7,483 bases of DNA from Anaerolineae bacterium (GTDB lineage: Bacteria > Chloroflexota > Anaerolineae > Anaerolineales > Villigracilaceae): the NCBI GenBank assembly GCA_017303735.1, contig JAFLCF010000200.1, positions 1 through 7,483 of the forward strand, written 5' to 3'. The position numbers and the translations under genes are program-made. The notes beneath the pieces are model-generated. The model saw only the letters and a list, made by a program, of their open reading frames with translations. It was not told the origin of the DNA and did not search any database. Of this stretch, positions 6,414 through 7,483 are shown piece after piece. How positions within the stretch are numbered: position 1 is the first letter of the stretch; each line of letters begins with the position of its first letter.

Positions 6414-6436
6414 GGGCGGGGAGACCCCGCCCCTAC
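6414..6436 (-). repeat. GC-rich hairpin repeat, copy 2 (reverse orientation)
   Basis: On the minus strand this reads GTAG, then GGGCGGGG, loop TCT, then CCCCGCCC. It has the same layout and length as copy 1, with one stem pair swapped from C-G to G-C. It lies 7 bases beyond the tetR stop codon (6444-6446) and so faces that gene's transcript, but it lacks a strong T run (AAT follows on the minus strand). Together the copies form a convergent pair that may terminate transcripts from both sides. Confidence 0.78.
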
Positions 6437-6443
6437 ATACAAA

Positions 6444-7016
6444 TTACGCAAACTGCTCTAAATTAACCGCCACCAACGGATACGCTTCGTCCACGAATTT
6501 TTCGAGGGCGGGGCGTTTTTTCATGTGGCTGTAGTGAGACGCCAACCCGTAGATCGCCCAGGTAGCAACCGTGACCGGAATCTCTGTGGGGACTTTCGAT
6601 TTTCTCAACCAGTAAGACAGCAATTCAAATATTTGCTTCTTGATCGTCCCTTCGATGAGAGACTCAAAATGTTGATGCGGCTGGGCACACCCGGTATGGA
6701 CACGTGAAAGGAAATCCACCACTGCTAGGATCAGATTGCGAAGATTATCTTCACTATAACTGCACACATTCAACGTCCGTTTTTCGATCTCAGCCATGAA
6801 CATCTTTTGAATGGAGTAATCCAACAGCGCGTATTTATCGGGGAAGTGGGCATAGAACGTGGCACGGTTGACCTGTGCCTTGTCGGTCACATCTTGCACG
6901 GAGATGGTTTCGAATCCTTTTTCAGCGAGGAGAGACTCAAAGGATTGCAGGATCAAGCCTCGGGTGCGTTTGACGCGGGGATCCAGTTTTTCTTCTTCTC
7001 TTGGGTTCGGCAACAT
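6444..7016 (-). CDS. TetR-family transcriptional regulator
   Basis: This 190-residue regulator has the standard TetR layout. The N-terminal DNA-binding domain spans about 15-62: RTRGLILQSFESLLAEKGFE (17-36) forms the first helices, and ISVQDVTDKAQVNRATFYAH (38-57) is a close match to the family helix-turn-helix, ending in the typical FYAHFPDKYALL. The C-terminal ligand-binding and dimerisation domain (about 63-190) is all-helical in character and does not reveal a ligand; C85, C110, H114 and H116 are the only obvious reactive side chains. The start is set by AAAGGAG on the minus strand (7028-7022) with a 5-base spacer. It is divergent from a doxX-like gene, and palindromes in the shared 135-base gap suggest it represses both itself and that gene. 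Confidence 0.93.
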   Translation of the reverse strand: MLPNPREEEKLDPRVKRTRGLILQSFESLLAEKGFETISVQDVTDKAQVNRATFYAHFPDKYALLDYSIQKMFMAEIEKRTLNVCSYSEDNLRNLILAVVDFLSRVHTGCAQPHQHFESLIEGTIKKQIFELLSYWLRKSKVPTEIPVTVATWAIYGLASHYSHMKKRPALEKFVDEAYPLVAVNLEQFA

Positions 7017-7026
7017 TTTTGCTCCT

Positions 7027-7044
7027 TTGTTGCTTAGTCAACAA
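7027..7044. promoter_or_regulatory. Candidate TetR operator O1
   Basis: TTGTTGCTTAGTCAACAA is an imperfect 18-base palindrome with 6-base outer arms, core GTTG-CTTAGT-CAAC (7029-7042). It overlaps the ribosome binding site side of the tetR leader and the likely tetR transcription start, a typical place for autorepression. The same GTTG-N6-CAAC core recurs at 7102-7115. Confidence 0.55.
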
Positions 7045-7072
7045 TTGAAAGTCTTTGTTGGTTGACTTTCAA
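7044..7072 (-). promoter_or_regulatory. Possible tetR promoter within a 9-base inverted repeat
   Basis: TTGAAAGTC (7045-7053) and GACTTTCAA (7064-7072) form a perfect inverted repeat with a 10-base spacer. Read on the minus strand, TTGAAA (7072-7067), a 17-base spacer and TTCAAT (7049-7044) could be the -35 and -10 of tetR, placing the start near 7037, inside operator O1. The -10 match is modest. The repeat may instead be a binding site in its own right. Confidence 0.4.
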
Positions 7073-7095
7073 AGTGGGGATTGGTAAATTAGGCA

Positions 7096-7121
7096 ACATC
7101 TGTTGCGTAAACAACGGATGT
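7096..7121. promoter_or_regulatory. Candidate TetR operator O2
   Basis: ACATCTGTTG (7096-7105) and CAACGGATGT (7112-7121) are inverted-repeat arms with a single T/G mismatch, separated by CGTAAA. The core GTTG-CGTAAA-CAAC matches O1 at C1, T3 and A4 of its six-base spacer, with compatible bases elsewhere. It covers the expected -35 region of doxX and ends against the -10 box, so bound repressor would block RNA polymerase. Confidence 0.58.
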
Positions 7122-7122
7122 A

Positions 7123-7128
7123 TATTAT
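7123..7128 (+). promoter_or_regulatory. Likely -10 box of the doxX-like gene
   Basis: TATTAT at 7123-7128 (or the overlapping TATATT at 7121-7126) is the best -10 match, placing transcription start near 7135 and leaving a leader of about 17 bases that contains the GGAG ribosome binding site. The -35 position (CTGTTG, 7100-7105) is a poor match and lies inside operator O2, which would suit a tightly repressed or activator-assisted promoter. Confidence 0.5.
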
Positions 7129-7151
7129 CAAACAACTCAAGGAGAGTCAAG

Positions 7152-7483
7152 ATGAACATTGCTTTATGGGTCGCTCAAGTTTTATTAACCGGTATGTACG
7201 GGATGGCGGGCAGCATGAAAACCTTTCAACCCGATGGTGTGCGTAAAAATCCGCAGATGACCTGGGCACATGATAAACAGGATGGGTACATTCGTTTTGT
7301 GGGTGTTTCAGAATTGCTCGGCGCATTGGGATTGATCCTTCCCATCCTCACCGGCATTCTTCCGTGGTTAACCCCTCTTGCCGCTGTGGGTCTTTCGATC
7401 ATTCAATTGCTCGCTATTTTCATGGTGCATTTACCAAAGAAAGAATATCAGGTTATCCCAGTGAATGTTGTCTTGTTGGCTTT
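7152..7483 (+). CDS. DoxX-like family membrane protein, 5' part
   Basis: The first 110 residues of a small DoxX-like membrane protein are present; the gene runs off the window. The sequence fits the family pattern: an N-terminal span ending in a conserved MAGSMK motif (about 3-22), a polar loop (24-46), GYIRFVGVSELLGALGLILP (45-64) with the R-F-x-G-x-x-E-x-x-G-A-x-G-L signature, a third span ILPWLTPLAAVGLSIIQLLAIFMVHL (69-94), a short basic KKEY turn, and the start of a fourth span. The biochemical role of most DoxX-like proteins is unknown; some are linked to quinone or thiol redox chemistry. AAGGAG at 7139-7144 with a 7-base spacer sets the start. Its divergent tetR neighbour suggests it is induced by a small molecule. 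Confidence 0.9.
   Translation, partial: MNIALWVAQVLLTGMYGMAGSMKTFQPDGVRKNPQMTWAHDKQDGYIRFVGVSELLGALGLILPILTGILPWLTPLAAVGLSIIQLLAIFMVHLPKKEYQVIPVNVVLLA

Noticed and set aside
1..7483. An undescribed defence, mobile or biosynthetic system.
   Set aside because: No transposase, integrase, repeat-spacer array, toxin-antitoxin pair, nuclease/helicase set or biosynthetic cluster is visible; most genes belong to recognisable chromosomal families.

Overview
The window reads as a piece of a chromosome from a member of the Chloroflexota, most likely class Anaerolineae. This is inferred from the mix of gene families, the hairpin terminators, and promoters that sit directly on start codons; there is no rRNA or other marker here to prove it. 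Gene density is high and all gene families but one are recognisable. I see no phage, transposon, CRISPR array, toxin-antitoxin pair, tRNA or rRNA. The region looks like ordinary chromosome, with unusual details inside individual genes rather than an unknown multi-gene system.

Layout. Bases 1-235 hold the 3' end of a single-stranded DNA-binding protein gene, closed by a strong intrinsic terminator. A membrane-anchored Ser/Thr protein kinase (363-1808) follows. It has a complete Hanks-type catalytic domain, one membrane span and an unfamiliar extracytoplasmic domain with ten cysteines. A GCAA-loop terminator separates it from a three-gene run: rsmI (16S rRNA C1402 2'-O-methyltransferase, 1854-2678), a polytopic membrane protein of uncertain family (2691-3773), and an S10-type serine carboxypeptidase homologue with no signal peptide (3785-5257). 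The gaps are 12 and 11 bases, so these three are probably one operon. A long hairpin then precedes a sugar-isomerase (SIS) domain gene of the phosphoglucose/phosphomannose isomerase type (5312-6364), which may be partly read through from the operon. Two copies of a GC-rich hairpin repeat lie head to head in the convergent gap. After them come a TetR-family repressor on the minus strand (6444-7016) and a divergent DoxX-like membrane protein that runs off the window (from 7152).

Regulation. The kinase and rsmI genes have -10 boxes 7-8 bases before their ATGs and no Shine-Dalgarno sequence, so both may be translated from leaderless mRNAs. The other genes with visible starts carry AGGA or GGAG-type ribosome binding sites. 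The tetR/doxX intergenic region has two matching GTTG-N6-CAAC palindromes, one at each promoter, which suggests an autoregulated repressor controlling doxX.
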